38,153 nt of DNA. Origin: Planctomycetota bacterium. Lineage in GTDB: Bacteria > Planctomycetota > Phycisphaerae > Phycisphaerales > SM1A02. The notes beneath the pieces are model-generated. The model was not told the DNA's origin, did no database searches, and saw only the letters and a list, made by a program, of their open reading frames with translations. Where the stretch lies: the NCBI GenBank assembly GCA_022568135.1, contig JADFFQ010000040.1:1-38153 (forward strand). The letters are read 5' to 3'. Both the position numbers and the translations under genes were made by a program. Within the stretch, counting starts at the first letter, position 1. Each line of letters begins with the position of its first letter. This document shows positions 24,810 through 32,792 of the stretch, piece after piece.

Positions 24810-25901
24810 ATGCAGATTGCCGCTGCCGCGACGGGGCTTCTTTGTATCACCTTGACCAACGGCATCATCAGCCCGGCGGCTTTCGGCCAGCAGCAGTACA
24901 TCCTCTCCGACGAGGACACCTGGCAGGCTGGTGCATCCATCGATCCCGCGACTCCCCAGGGCGAGTTGGCCCTGGCTCGCCGCACGCTGGCCAGGGGCGA
25001 TGCCGAACGTGCCGAGATCCTCGCCGCCAACTGGATTGAGCGCCACGACCGCCACCCGCTGCTGCCCGAGGCGTATCTGACCCGTGGCGATGCCCTTCGA
25101 GCCCAGGAGAAATATTACGAAGCGCTGTTTGATTACGAGTACGTCGCGCGGGTCTTCACCGCCACCGAAGCGTTCGTGACCGCCCTTCAGCGCGAGCTGG
25201 AGATCGCCACGCTCTATGCCACGGGTACCCAGCGGAAGCTTTGGGGGATGCGAATCCTCAGCGCCGAAGACGAGGCCCAGGAGCTGCTCATTCGCATCCA
25301 GGAGCGCTTGCCGGGCAGCCGCCTGGCCGAGCAGGCCGCGATGCAACTGGCCGACTTCTACTTCCAGCGCCGCAAGATGGAGCTAGCCGTCGATATGTAC
25401 TCGATCTTCATCGAGAATCATCCGAACTCGCGCCTGATCAGCAAAGCAAGGCGCCGGCTGATCTACGCGCATCTCGCCACGTTCAAGGGTCCCCGCTTCG
25501 ACGCGGCCGGACTGCTCGAGGCCCGCCAGCGATTGCAAGAGTTGATCACCCTGGAGCCGGCCACCGCCGAGCGCATCGGAGCCCACGCCCTGCTGAGTCG
25601 CCTTGACGAATCAGACGGTCGCAAGCTGCTGCTGACCGCTCAGTGGTACCGCAGGACCAACGATCCCGTGGCGGCGGAATTGACTCTCCGCCGGCTGCTG
25701 CGGCGCTATCCTCGATCAGTTGCGGCCATGGACGCGTTGCGCTTGCTTGATCAGATTCTGCCCAAGCTCGCGCCCGGCGTACTGAACGACGCGCCGGACT
25801 ACCGGGCGCTTCGCGGAGCTCTGCTGGGCCCTGAGGCGATCGAAACAGAGGATCGCGCCGAGGACCCCGCGGCGCCCGCCTCTGGGAGTGATGCGCCGTG
25901 A
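24810..25901 (+). CDS. TPR-containing BamD-like envelope protein
   Basis: A 363-residue exported protein. A signal peptide (residues 1-26, cleavage after PAAFG) is followed by TPR-like helical pairs such as PLLPEAYLTRGDALRAQEKYYEALFDYEYV, RLAEQAAMQLADFYFQRRKMELAVDMYSIF and DPVAAELTLRRLLRRYPRSVAAMDAL, as in BamD/YfiO/ComL. Cys12 is not in a proper lipobox, unlike true BamD, so it is probably periplasmic rather than a lipoprotein. It overlaps the lptE-like gene as GTGA, linking it to outer-membrane biogenesis. BamD-like is the closest call; a general TPR scaffold is the alternative. Confidence 0.7.
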   Translation: MQIAAAATGLLCITLTNGIISPAAFGQQQYILSDEDTWQAGASIDPATPQGELALARRTLARGDAERAEILAANWIERHDRHPLLPEAYLTRGDALRAQEKYYEALFDYEYVARVFTATEAFVTALQRELEIATLYATGTQRKLWGMRILSAEDEAQELLIRIQERLPGSRLAEQAAMQLADFYFQRRKMELAVDMYSIFIENHPNSRLISKARRRLIYAHLATFKGPRFDAAGLLEARQRLQELITLEPATAERIGAHALLSRLDESDGRKLLLTAQWYRRTNDPVAAELTLRRLLRRYPRSVAAMDALRLLDQILPKLAPGVLNDAPDYRALRGALLGPEAIETEDRAEDPAAPASGSDAP

Positions 25902-26422
25902 CGCGGCTTGGCGTTGGATGTGTCATCGGCGGGCTCTTGGCGCTGCCGATTGGGAGTTGTGCCTCCGATCCCACGCAAGGGTACGCCGCGGTATCGCCGT
26001 TTCCAGCGGGCGTGACCACCATCGCCGTCGAGATTTTCGACAACCGTACGTTTCACCGCGATCTGGAATTCGAACTCGCTGATGCGCTGATCAAGGAGAT
26101 CGAGGCCCGGACCCCGTACAAGGTGACTTCAGCCGACCGTGCGAATAGCATTCTTACCGGACGAATCCGCAACGTCCAGAGAGACCAACTCTCCAAGTCT
26201 CGGCTCACGGGATTGAGTGAAGAAGTCATCATCAGCGTGACGATCGACTTTCAGTGGAGGGATTTGCGCACGGATGAGCCGCTGCTTGGGCGCGAGTCGT
26301 TTACCGGCCACGGCCTGTTCGTGCCCTCCAGGCCGACCGGTGAGCCAATCGAACTGGGCGAGTTCGCCGTCGTACAACGTCTGGCTCGGGACGTCGTCTC
26401 CGAAATGCGGGCACAGTGGTGA
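25898..26422 (+). CDS. lptE: LptE-like lipoprotein (LPS transport/assembly)
   Basis: A 174-residue protein starting at GTG 25898 inside the previous gene's stop (GTGA). It has a lipoprotein signal with lipobox LPIGSC. The mature part matches the LptE/RlpB pattern: TIAVEIFDNRTFHRDLEFELADALIKEIE, then NSILTGRIRNVQRDQL and a final EFAVVQRLARDVVSEMRAQW. LptE plugs the LptD barrel that inserts LPS in the outer membrane, so this points to an LPS-containing or LPS-like outer membrane. ftsH follows 41 bases later. Confidence 0.75.
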   Translation: MTRLGVGCVIGGLLALPIGSCASDPTQGYAAVSPFPAGVTTIAVEIFDNRTFHRDLEFELADALIKEIEARTPYKVTSADRANSILTGRIRNVQRDQLSKSRLTGLSEEVIISVTIDFQWRDLRTDEPLLGRESFTGHGLFVPSRPTGEPIELGEFAVVQRLARDVVSEMRAQW

Positions 26423-26463
26423 TCGACGCCCCGCCCCGTGCCTGATAGGCCAAAGCAATCCAC

Positions 26464-28536
26464 ATGGCAGAGAATCCCAAGAAAGCTGACCGCAAGTCGC
26501 CGGACACCCCACCACCCGAAGGAAGCGGCGGCGGCGGTGGTGGCAAGGGGCCCATGCCCCCGCCTCCGGTGAAGCTCAGCCGCGGCCTGATGAGCTGGGT
26601 GATGATTCTCGCCCTGTTGATCATGCTGTTCGTGCTGCTCAACGGCACCAAGGGGCGAGGCGTCGAAATCGAAAGCTGGCGGGAGTTCAAGCTCCACGTC
26701 GAGCACGGCCACATCAAGAACAGCGAAGTGGTCATACACGACGACCGCATCACCGCGGTCATGAAACCCGGCACTGAAGGACTCCCGCTCAGCGAAGAAG
26801 GCACACGAACATGGGTTCGCATTGACGCAGCCAATCGCGAGTTCTACCTCAACCAGCTCGACACCATGCCCGTGAAATGGAAGGCTGACACCGGCACAAG
26901 CGTGTGGGTGCAACTGCTGATCACCCTTGCCCCGTTCATTCTGTTGATCCTGCTGATCTGGTTCTTCATCGCCCGCTCGATGCGCTCCGCCGGGGCTGGC
27001 CCGGGAGGCATGCTCGGGAGCTTCGGCAAATCCCGGCACCGGATGGCCACCAAGGAGAGCGTCAACGTCACCTTCCACGATGTGGCCGGCGTCGATGAAG
27101 CTAAGGAGGAAGTCGAGGAGGTTGTCGAGTTTCTCAAGGCTCCGAAAAAGTTTCAGCGACTCGGCGGCCGAATACCCCGCGGCGTGCTCTTGGTGGGTCC
27201 GCCCGGGTGCGGCAAGACCCTGCTGGCCAAGGCGATCGCCGGCCAGGCCGACGTTCCGTTCTTCTCCATCTCCGGATCGGACTTCGTGGAGATGTTCGTC
27301 GGCGTTGGCGCCAGCCGGGTGCGCGATCTGTTCAAGCAGGCCAAGGACAACTCCCCCTGCATCATCTTCCTGGACGAGATCGACGCGGTCGGGCGGCGCC
27401 GCGGCGGCGGGTTCACCACCGGCGGCCATGACGAGCGCGAGCAAACGCTCAACGCCATCCTCGTCGAAATGGACGGCTTCGAGGCCAACGATCAGGTGAT
27501 CGTCATCGCCGCGACCAACCGAGCCGATGTGCTGGATCCCGCGTTGACCCGCCCCGGCCGGTTTGACCGACAGGTGGTCGTACCCCTGCCGGATCTGCTG
27601 GGCCGCAAACAAATCCTCGCCGTGCACACCAAGAAGGTGAAGATGGAGCCGGGGCTGGACCTGGAGCGCCTGGCCCGGGTAACCCCGATGTTCTCCGGGG
27701 CCGATCTAGCCGCCGTCATCAACGAGGCCGCCATCCTCGCCACCATGGCCGACAAAGACTACGTGGAGATGGCCGACCTGGAGGAAGCCCGCGACAAGGT
27801 CCGCTTCGGACGGGCTCGCACCAGCCGAAAGATCGAAGAAGAAGAACGGGTAGCCACCGCCTATCACGAAGCCGGGCACGCCCTCGTTCAGTCCCTGGCC
27901 AAGCACGCCGATCCCCTCCACAAGGTGACGATCATTCCTCGCGGCCAGGCCATCGGCGCCACTTTCAGCCTGCCCGAAAAGGATCGTTATGGCTTCGGAC
28001 GCCGGTATTTGCGGGACACGATGCAGGTTCTTTGCGGAGGGCGCATCGCTGAGAAGCGCAAGACCGGCGACATCTCCTCCGGCGCGGCCATGGATATCGA
28101 GCAGGCCACCCAGTTCGCCCGGCACATGATCCTCCAATGGGGCATGTCCGACCGGCTGGGGTTTGTCCATTACGCCGGCACCGATGGCCGTGAGGTGCTC
28201 ATTCCCGAGCGCGACTACTCCGACGAGACGGCACGGATCATCGACGAGGAGGTCAAGCGCCTCATCGACGAGGCTTACGCCGACGCCGAGCACATCATCG
28301 AGGAGAATTGGGACCAGGCGTCGGCCATCGCCGAAGCGCTCTTGAAGTATGAGACCCTTCAGGGCGAAGAGGTCATGCGGCTGGTGCGCGGCGAGCGGCT
28401 GGACAAGCCCACGGTCGCCGAGCTGCTGGAGAAGGAGGCCGCCCAGACCGCCGCACCCCCGGCCCATGCCAAGCCCGCTTCAGACGAACCATCCGGCGAA
28501 GAACCCACCGGCGACGTCATGCCCAGCCCCGCGTGA
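26464..28536 (+). CDS. ftsH: ATP-dependent zinc metalloprotease FtsH
   Basis: A 690-residue membrane AAA+ protease. A Pro/Gly-rich N-terminus precedes membrane helix 1 (about 44-60), a periplasmic domain and helix 2 (about 148-170). The AAA domain has Walker A GPPGCGKT (245-252), Walker B IIFLDEID (300-307) and the second region of homology around [18 protein letters not shown]. The zinc site is HEAGH (468-472). FtsH degrades damaged membrane proteins and regulators; in many bacteria it controls LpxC and so LPS synthesis, which fits its lptE-like neighbour. The C-terminal 40 residues are low complexity. No strong ribosome binding site is seen before ATG 26464. Confidence 0.97.
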   Translation: MAENPKKADRKSPDTPPPEGSGGGGGGKGPMPPPPVKLSRGLMSWVMILALLIMLFVLLNGTKGRGVEIESWREFKLHVEHGHIKNSEVVIHDDRITAVMKPGTEGLPLSEEGTRTWVRIDAANREFYLNQLDTMPVKWKADTGTSVWVQLLITLAPFILLILLIWFFIARSMRSAGAGPGGMLGSFGKSRHRMATKESVNVTFHDVAGVDEAKEEVEEVVEFLKAPKKFQRLGGRIPRGVLLVGPPGCGKTLLAKAIAGQADVPFFSISGSDFVEMFVGVGASRVRDLFKQAKDNSPCIIFLDEIDAVGRRRGGGFTTGGHDEREQTLNAILVEMDGFEANDQVIVIAATNRADVLDPALTRPGRFDRQVVVPLPDLLGRKQILAVHTKKVKMEPGLDLERLARVTPMFSGADLAAVINEAAILATMADKDYVEMADLEEARDKVRFGRARTSRKIEEEERVATAYHEAGHALVQSLAKHADPLHKVTIIPRGQAIGATFSLPEKDRYGFGRRYLRDTMQVLCGGRIAEKRKTGDISSGAAMDIEQATQFARHMILQWGMSDRLGFVHYAGTDGREVLIPERDYSDETARIIDEEVKRLIDEAYADAEHIIEENWDQASAIAEALLKYETLQGEEVMRLVRGERLDKPTVAELLEKEAAQTAAPPAHAKPASDEPSGEEPTGDVMPSPA

Positions 28537-28546
28537 TAGGAACGCT

Positions 28547-28861
28547 TCAATCTCCCAATGCCGCTTGCGGCTTCGCGAGGCGCGATCTCACCATCTGCGC
28601 ATCGACACCGCTCACGCACAGTAGTTTCTCCAGCTTCGTCTGACCTTTCTCAATCGTGACCTGCTGTGTCTTCACGCCCAGCGCCTGGGCGACGATCTTG
28701 CAGATTGCTCTGTTTGCCTTGCCGCCTTCGGGCGGAGCGCTGATGCGGACCTTCAATCGATCGCCGATGACGCCGGTGATCTCATTGCGCGACGCCCCCG
28801 GCACCGCTTTGATCCAGATCAGCACATCCTCGCCGGCTTGTTCAATGCGAAATCCATCCAC
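28547..28861 (-). CDS. DUF167/YggU family protein
   Basis: A 104-residue protein starting at GTG 28861. It matches DUF167 throughout: an N-terminal strand (DVLIWIKAVPGASRNEITGV) and the family core GDRLKVRISAPPEGGKANRA, then a helical region with KTQQVTIEKGQTKLEKLL. Function in bacteria is unknown. It is convergent with ftsH, only 10 bases separating the stops, and divergent from the small gene at 28911. Confidence 0.88.
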   Translation of the reverse strand: MDGFRIEQAGEDVLIWIKAVPGASRNEITGVIGDRLKVRISAPPEGGKANRAICKIVAQALGVKTQQVTIEKGQTKLEKLLCVSGVDAQMVRSRLAKPQAALGD

Positions 28862-28898
28862 GGCATTGCAGCCTCACCAGGCTCCGACGCGGGGATCG

Positions 28899-28904
28899 TA
28901 TAAT
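28899..28904 (+). promoter_or_regulatory. -10 element TATAAT, possibly leaderless
   Basis: A consensus TATAAT ends 6 bases before the GTG at 28911, so transcription would start at or next to the start codon. No convincing -35 is seen at 16-18 bases upstream. Confidence 0.4.
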
Positions 28905-28910
28905 GCTCGC

Positions 28911-29156
28911 GTGAACGACACCCACCCGGACGCCGCCCGCGTGCAGATCCAGCTGCTTCGAGAAGCCGGCCCCAAGCGCCGGCTCGCCATGGCTATGGAC
29001 CTGACCAGACAGACCTGGTGGATGGCGCATGCAGCGCTGGCTCGAGCGCATGCGGACCTGTCCGAGCTTGAGCGGAAGTTGCTCTTTGTTGAAGTGCATC
29101 ACGGCCGAGAACTTGCCCAACGGGTTCGAGCCTACCTCCGGAAGCGATCGGCATGA
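28911..29156 (+). CDS. small hypothetical protein (81 aa)
   Basis: From GTG 28911 to the TGA at 29154-29156. The longer open frame upstream overlaps the DUF167 gene and is not used. The protein is helical and charged, with the core RLAMAMDLTRQTWWMAHAAL followed by AHADLSELERKLLFVEVHHGRELAQRVRAYL. I believe similar small proteins are widespread in planctomycetes as hypotheticals, but no function is known to me. The VE-x-HHG-x-ELA-x-RVR tail looks conserved and structured. No signal peptide or membrane helix. Confidence 0.6.
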   Translation: MNDTHPDAARVQIQLLREAGPKRRLAMAMDLTRQTWWMAHAALARAHADLSELERKLLFVEVHHGRELAQRVRAYLRKRSA

Positions 29157-29219
29157 GCACTCGGGCTGACGACGAGCGGATGCAGCAATAGTGGCAGTGA
29201 GATTCGATCGGTGAACAGG

Positions 29220-29247
29220 AGGACTGGTCACTTAAGTGACCAGTCCT
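29220..29247. repeat. left 28-bp palindrome of the RAYT unit
   Basis: Half-site AGGACTGGTCACTT followed by its exact reverse complement. It precedes the transposase start by 20 bases, so it would also form a hairpin in the 5' end of the transposase mRNA. Confidence 0.9.
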
Positions 29248-29267
29248 GAATGCAGGATCACCTCGTC

Positions 29268-29852
29268 ATGACCCGGACCCGCAAGAGCTCCTCATCGTCG
29301 ATCCGCTTCTTCAAAGGAAAGCATCGCTTCGAACACTGGTACCGCGACAACCAGGTGTATTTCATCACCGCTTGCTGCCGAGATCAGTACGCGGCTTTCG
29401 CCACTGAAGCCGCCAAGGCGATCTTCTGGGATCGATTCACACATTATACTAGACAGCAGCTGTTCACGCCCTGGGTCACCACGCTGCTGGACAATCACTA
29501 CCACGTCCTGGGATATTGCAAGATCGGAGAGCAACTGGGGCCGATGATGCGCAAGCTGCACGGCTCGGTGGCCAAGCTGGTCAACGATCTTCTCGCGATC
29601 CGCCGCATTCCGTTCTGGCGCGGTGCCGGTCACCAGGATTACTTCGACGGATGCATCCGTGACGAACGGCAGTGCCGTCGCGCCTATTTGTATACGTTGA
29701 CGCAATCGGTGCGGCACTGCATCTGCTCAAACTGGCGCGATTACCCCCACACACGCGTGGAAGTGGACCTCGAACCAGGTGTTCGCCGGGCACACGAACT
29801 GGGAGCGTTCCTTGAGGGAGTCCCGTACAAGCGCTACGAGCGCGGGGCGTGA
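29268..29852 (+). CDS. REP-associated tyrosine transposase (Y1_Tnp/RAYT)
   Basis: The ATG at 29268 (AGGA 10 bases upstream) is preferred to 29250, which abuts the palindrome. The 194-residue protein has the Y1 transposase fold: strand YFITACCRD near residue 31, the HUH-type metal motif DNHYHVLGY (His77 and His79), the segment QLGPMMRKLHGSVAKLVN and the late RRAYLYTLTQSVR, whose Tyr140 aligns with the catalytic Tyr of the YI-x-x-NPV motif. Here the usual Asn-Pro is Thr-Gln. Such enzymes cut and join single-stranded DNA at REP hairpins and are usually domesticated single-copy genes. The matching palindromes on both sides support this. Confidence 0.85.
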   Translation: MTRTRKSSSSSIRFFKGKHRFEHWYRDNQVYFITACCRDQYAAFATEAAKAIFWDRFTHYTRQQLFTPWVTTLLDNHYHVLGYCKIGEQLGPMMRKLHGSVAKLVNDLLAIRRIPFWRGAGHQDYFDGCIRDERQCRRAYLYTLTQSVRHCICSNWRDYPHTRVEVDLEPGVRRAHELGAFLEGVPYKRYERGA

Positions 29853-29880
29853 GGACTGGTCACTTAAGTGACCAGTCCTC
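29851..29880. repeat. right 30-bp palindrome of the RAYT unit
   Basis: Identical to the left copy over 28 bp, with one further base pair at the ends. It overlaps the transposase stop codon and lies 8 bases from the uvrC stop, so it may also act as a bidirectional transcription barrier between two convergent genes. Confidence 0.9.
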
Positions 29881-29888
29881 GGGGGCGA

Positions 29889-31250
29889 TCAATCCTCCTC
29901 CAACACACTCTTGCGCCGCAGGATGTGGTGGTAATGCTGCGCGAAGCGGTGCGCTTCGTCGCGCATGGCCTGACACAACTTCAACCCTGGGTTCTCGCGC
30001 CCAAGCTTGATCGGGTGGCTCCTCTTCTGCACGTAGATCAACTCCTCCTTCTTAGCCAGACTGATGACCATCGGCGGCTTGGCCTGGAGTTGCTCAAACG
30101 CCTCCAGCGCCGCATGCAACTGTCCCAGGCCGCCGTCAACCAGGATCACATCGGGATATAACTCAGCGCGTTCACCCGCTTCGCGGTACCTCCGAGTGAC
30201 CACTTCCCGAATCGCCGCGTAGTCGTCGTTGCCCGCTGTACGAACACGGTATCGGCGGTAGCCGTCCTTGAACGGCCGGCCGTCGATGAAACACACCTTC
30301 GAGCCCACCGTCTCCCCGCCGGCTAAATGCGCGATGTCGATCGCGTCCATGCAGCGAATAGGATTATCAATGCCCAACATCCGTTGCAGCGACTGCAACC
30401 CGGCCGAGGGATCGACCGCGAACGTCGTGACCTCCGGCTGCCAATCGTATTGATGACTCTTGCGCCGCTTCTCTCGGTCGTCGAGTTTCTCGATCGCCCG
30501 AATCTGGTCACGCAGTGTCGCCGCCCTTTCATATTCCAACGACTTGGCTGCCTGCTCCATTTCGTGGCGAAGCTCGCGGATCATCACGCTGCGCTTGGAG
30601 GCGATAAATCGCACAAACCGCTCGATGTCGCGGCGATAGTCGCCCCTGGAGATCCTGTTCGCGCACGGGGCGGTGCACTGGCCGATCGGATGCAGCAGGC
30701 AGGGGCGAAAGTGCTCGTTCTTGGGGTCGCCCTCGGCGATGTCCAACGTGCAAGTACGATATTTGAACACACGCTGGAGCAGTTGAACCGCCTCGCGGAG
30801 GGCATAGACAGATGTAAACGGCCCAAAGATCTTTGCGCCCTTGAACTGCGGTTCAGCCGGCGTGCGCGTGATGTACACCCCCGGGAAGTCATCCCCCATC
30901 GTGATGGCCAGATAAGGAAACGTCTTGTCGTCGGTCAGCAGCGAGTTGAACCTCGGCCGGGTATCCTTGATCAGCCGAGCCTCCATGAGCAGGGCTTCCC
31001 ACTCTCCTTCGCATTCGATCACGTCGAAGTCGTCAACGAGATCGAGCATCGGCTGCTTCTTGGGGCCCAGATCGACCGAAGGCACAAAGTAGGAGCCGAC
31101 GCGGCTGCGCAGTGACCCGGCCTTGCCCACGTAAATCACTGCCCCGCCTGCGTCCTTCATCAGATAGACGCCCGGCGTCTTGGGCAGGCCCCTGGCCTTC
31201 TCAGCCAGCCGCTGGAGCTGATGCTCACGCGATTCGGCCGTGGTGCTCAT
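29889..31250 (-). CDS. uvrC: excinuclease ABC subunit C, compact form
   Basis: A 453-residue UvrC, well short of the usual about 600. Present: GIY-YIG nuclease (about 23-105, with TPGVYLMKDAGGAVIYVGKA), four cysteines (167, 184, 192, 196) matching the iron-sulfur site, the UVR domain (about 223-258) and the RNase H-like nuclease with Asp305 (DIAH), Asp372 (VDGG) and His434 (RDEAHRFA). Missing: the roughly 100-residue segment normally between the UVR and RNase H parts, and the C-terminal helix-hairpin-helix pair; the protein stops at RRKSVLEED. Both incision centres remain, so nucleotide excision repair activity is plausible. Its 3' end abuts the RAYT palindrome. Confidence 0.93.
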   Translation of the reverse strand: MSTTAESREHQLQRLAEKARGLPKTPGVYLMKDAGGAVIYVGKAGSLRSRVGSYFVPSVDLGPKKQPMLDLVDDFDVIECEGEWEALLMEARLIKDTRPRFNSLLTDDKTFPYLAITMGDDFPGVYITRTPAEPQFKGAKIFGPFTSVYALREAVQLLQRVFKYRTCTLDIAEGDPKNEHFRPCLLHPIGQCTAPCANRISRGDYRRDIERFVRFIASKRSVMIRELRHEMEQAAKSLEYERAATLRDQIRAIEKLDDREKRRKSHQYDWQPEVTTFAVDPSAGLQSLQRMLGIDNPIRCMDAIDIAHLAGGETVGSKVCFIDGRPFKDGYRRYRVRTAGNDDYAAIREVVTRRYREAGERAELYPDVILVDGGLGQLHAALEAFEQLQAKPPMVISLAKKEELIYVQKRSHPIKLGRENPGLKLCQAMRDEAHRFAQHYHHILRRKSVLEED

Positions 31251-31284
31251 CGCTGCGGATTCTAGGTTCGGACGTGTCGATGGA

Positions 31285-31334
31285 TAGCCGGCGGGCTACG
31301 CCCGCCGGTGCCGGGACGCGTAGCGTCCCGGCTA
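31285..31334. repeat. dual-hairpin intergenic element, copy D
   Basis: Between the divergent uvrC and pyrC starts. TAGCC (31285-31289) and GGCTA (31330-31334) bound two perfect 9-bp hairpins: CCGGCGGGC-TAC-GCCCGCCGG (31288-31308) and CCGGGACGC-GTA-GCGTCCCGG (31311-31331). Stem sequences are unrelated to copies A and B, but the layout is the same. Confidence 0.85.
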
Positions 31335-31348
31335 ATCCCAACGGCCGC

Positions 31349-31354
31349 TACACT
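31349..31354 (+). promoter_or_regulatory. -10-like TACACT close to the pyrC start
   Basis: TACACT lies 9 bases before ATG 31364, with no ribosome binding site between. The same hexamer is the -10 of the clear rpsB promoter. No good -35 is seen. Confidence 0.35.
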
Positions 31355-31363
31355 ATTCGCGCC

Positions 31364-32683
31364 ATGAGTCAACTTCTCATCCATGGCGGGCGGGTCATCG
31401 ATCCCGCCAGTGGCTTCGACCAGACGGCGGACGTGCTCATCTGCGATGATGTCGTCATCGAGATTGACCGGGTATCGCCCGGCCGCGATGTGCAGCGGAT
31501 CGATGCCGAAGGATGCATCATCGCCCCGGGGCTGATCGACGTGCATGTGCATCTGCGGGAGCCTCATCCGGACCACGAAGAGACGATTCAGACGGGCAGC
31601 GCCGCCGCGATCAACGGCGGGTTCACGACCGTCTGCTGCATGCCCAACACCCAGCCACCGATTGACAGCGTCCCACTGGTGGAGTTGCTGCGAAGCAAGG
31701 GCGATCGGGCCCAAGGTGCGCGGCTGTTCGTGGCCGGCTGTGCCACGAAAGATCGCCGGGGCGAGCAGTTGGCGGCGATTGCGGGCATGGCCAAGGCCGG
31801 GGCCGTCGCCTTCACCGACGATGGTCATTGCGTCGCCGACGCCAGCCTGATGGACAAAATCCTTCGCACCGTCCACGCCGCCGGCCGGTGTTTCATGCAA
31901 CACTGCCAGGAGCCGACGCTGACGCGGCACGCGGACATGAACGCGGGGCCGCTCGCCACCCGCCTGGGCCTGACCGGTTGGCCGGGGGTCGCCGAGGAGA
32001 TCATCATCGAGCGCGACATTCGTTTGAACCGCTCGATCGGCTGCCGATATCACGCTCAGCATCTTTCCAGCGGCGATTCGGTGGAGATCATCCGCCGGGC
32101 CCGCGCCGAAGGCCAACCCGTCACCGCCGAGGTGACCCCCCACCATCTGCTGCTCACCGAAGACCTCTGCGACGGCTACAACACGATGGCGAAGGTGAAC
32201 CCGCCCTTGCGCACCCCAAGCGACATCGATCACCTCAAGGCCGGCATTACCGACGGCACGATCACCATTCTCGCAACCGATCACGCGCCGCACCCGCTGC
32301 ATCACAAGCAAGTTGACTTCGCGGACGCCGCGTTCGGCATCGTCGGCCTCGACTGCGCCCTTGGGCTGTATATCAAGGCGTTGATCGGCGGTCCCGATGG
32401 ACGCGGGGTGATCGACTGGCCGGCGATGCTGGCCATGATGACCATCAACCCGGCCAGACTCCTGGGCCTGGACCGCATGGGGCTTGGGGCGCTTGCCGTG
32501 GGCGGGCCGGCGGATGTGACGGTCATCGATCCTCAACTTCCCTGGACGATCGACCCCGACGAGTTCGCTTCACGGGGAAAAAACTGCCCCTTTACCGGCT
32601 GGAACGTCCAAGGCAGGGCGGTGGCCACGATCGTCGCGGGCGAGCTGAGGCTGATGCGCGCCGGGGCCCGCGCCCAGACCTGA
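31364..32683 (+). CDS. pyrC: dihydroorotase
   Basis: A 439-residue class I-type dihydroorotase. The ATG at 31364 starts the homology (SQLLIHGGRVIDPASGFDQT). Metal-binding and catalytic motifs are visible: DVHVHLREP (His-x-His), the substrate loop GGFTTVCCMPNTQPP, EVTPHHLLLT and ATDHAPH with the catalytic Asp. It converts carbamoyl-aspartate to dihydroorotate in pyrimidine synthesis. No other pyr gene is nearby. The start has no ribosome binding site and a -10-like hexamer just upstream, so it may be translated from a leaderless mRNA. Confidence 0.95.
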   Translation: MSQLLIHGGRVIDPASGFDQTADVLICDDVVIEIDRVSPGRDVQRIDAEGCIIAPGLIDVHVHLREPHPDHEETIQTGSAAAINGGFTTVCCMPNTQPPIDSVPLVELLRSKGDRAQGARLFVAGCATKDRRGEQLAAIAGMAKAGAVAFTDDGHCVADASLMDKILRTVHAAGRCFMQHCQEPTLTRHADMNAGPLATRLGLTGWPGVAEEIIIERDIRLNRSIGCRYHAQHLSSGDSVEIIRRARAEGQPVTAEVTPHHLLLTEDLCDGYNTMAKVNPPLRTPSDIDHLKAGITDGTITILATDHAPHPLHHKQVDFADAAFGIVGLDCALGLYIKALIGGPDGRGVIDWPAMLAMMTINPARLLGLDRMGLGALAVGGPADVTVIDPQLPWTIDPDEFASRGKNCPFTGWNVQGRAVATIVAGELRLMRAGARAQT

Positions 32684-32708
32684 TCGCCGACCTAGGCCGC
32701 GTGTCCGG

Positions 32709-32737
32709 TTGAACAAGCACTGTCGGGCGACTACACT
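32709..32737 (+). promoter_or_regulatory. sigma-70-type promoter of rpsB
   Basis: TTGAAC (32709-32714) and TACACT (32732-32737) with a 17-base spacer. Transcription would start near 32744, leaving a leader of about 50 bases that ends in the AAGGAG ribosome binding site (32776-32781). Confidence 0.6.
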
Positions 32738-32792
32738 CCCGCCGTTGCTCTCGCCGTGAGTGTGACCCGCCTCCTAAGGAGACATTCCGTTC

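Larger units (their letters stand above)
29220..29880 (+). mobile_element. RAYT unit: Y1 transposase gene framed by identical palindromes
   Basis: A perfect 28-bp palindrome (half-site AGGACTGGTCACTT) occurs at 29220-29247 and again at 29852-29879, the second extended by one base pair to 30 bp (29851-29880). Between them lies one Y1 transposase gene; the stop codon TGA uses the first bases of the right palindrome. Folded as single strands each forms a 12-bp stem with a TTAA loop, the kind of hairpin HUH/Y1 transposases recognise. The unit sits between the 81-aa gene and the 3' end of uvrC. Confidence 0.8.
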
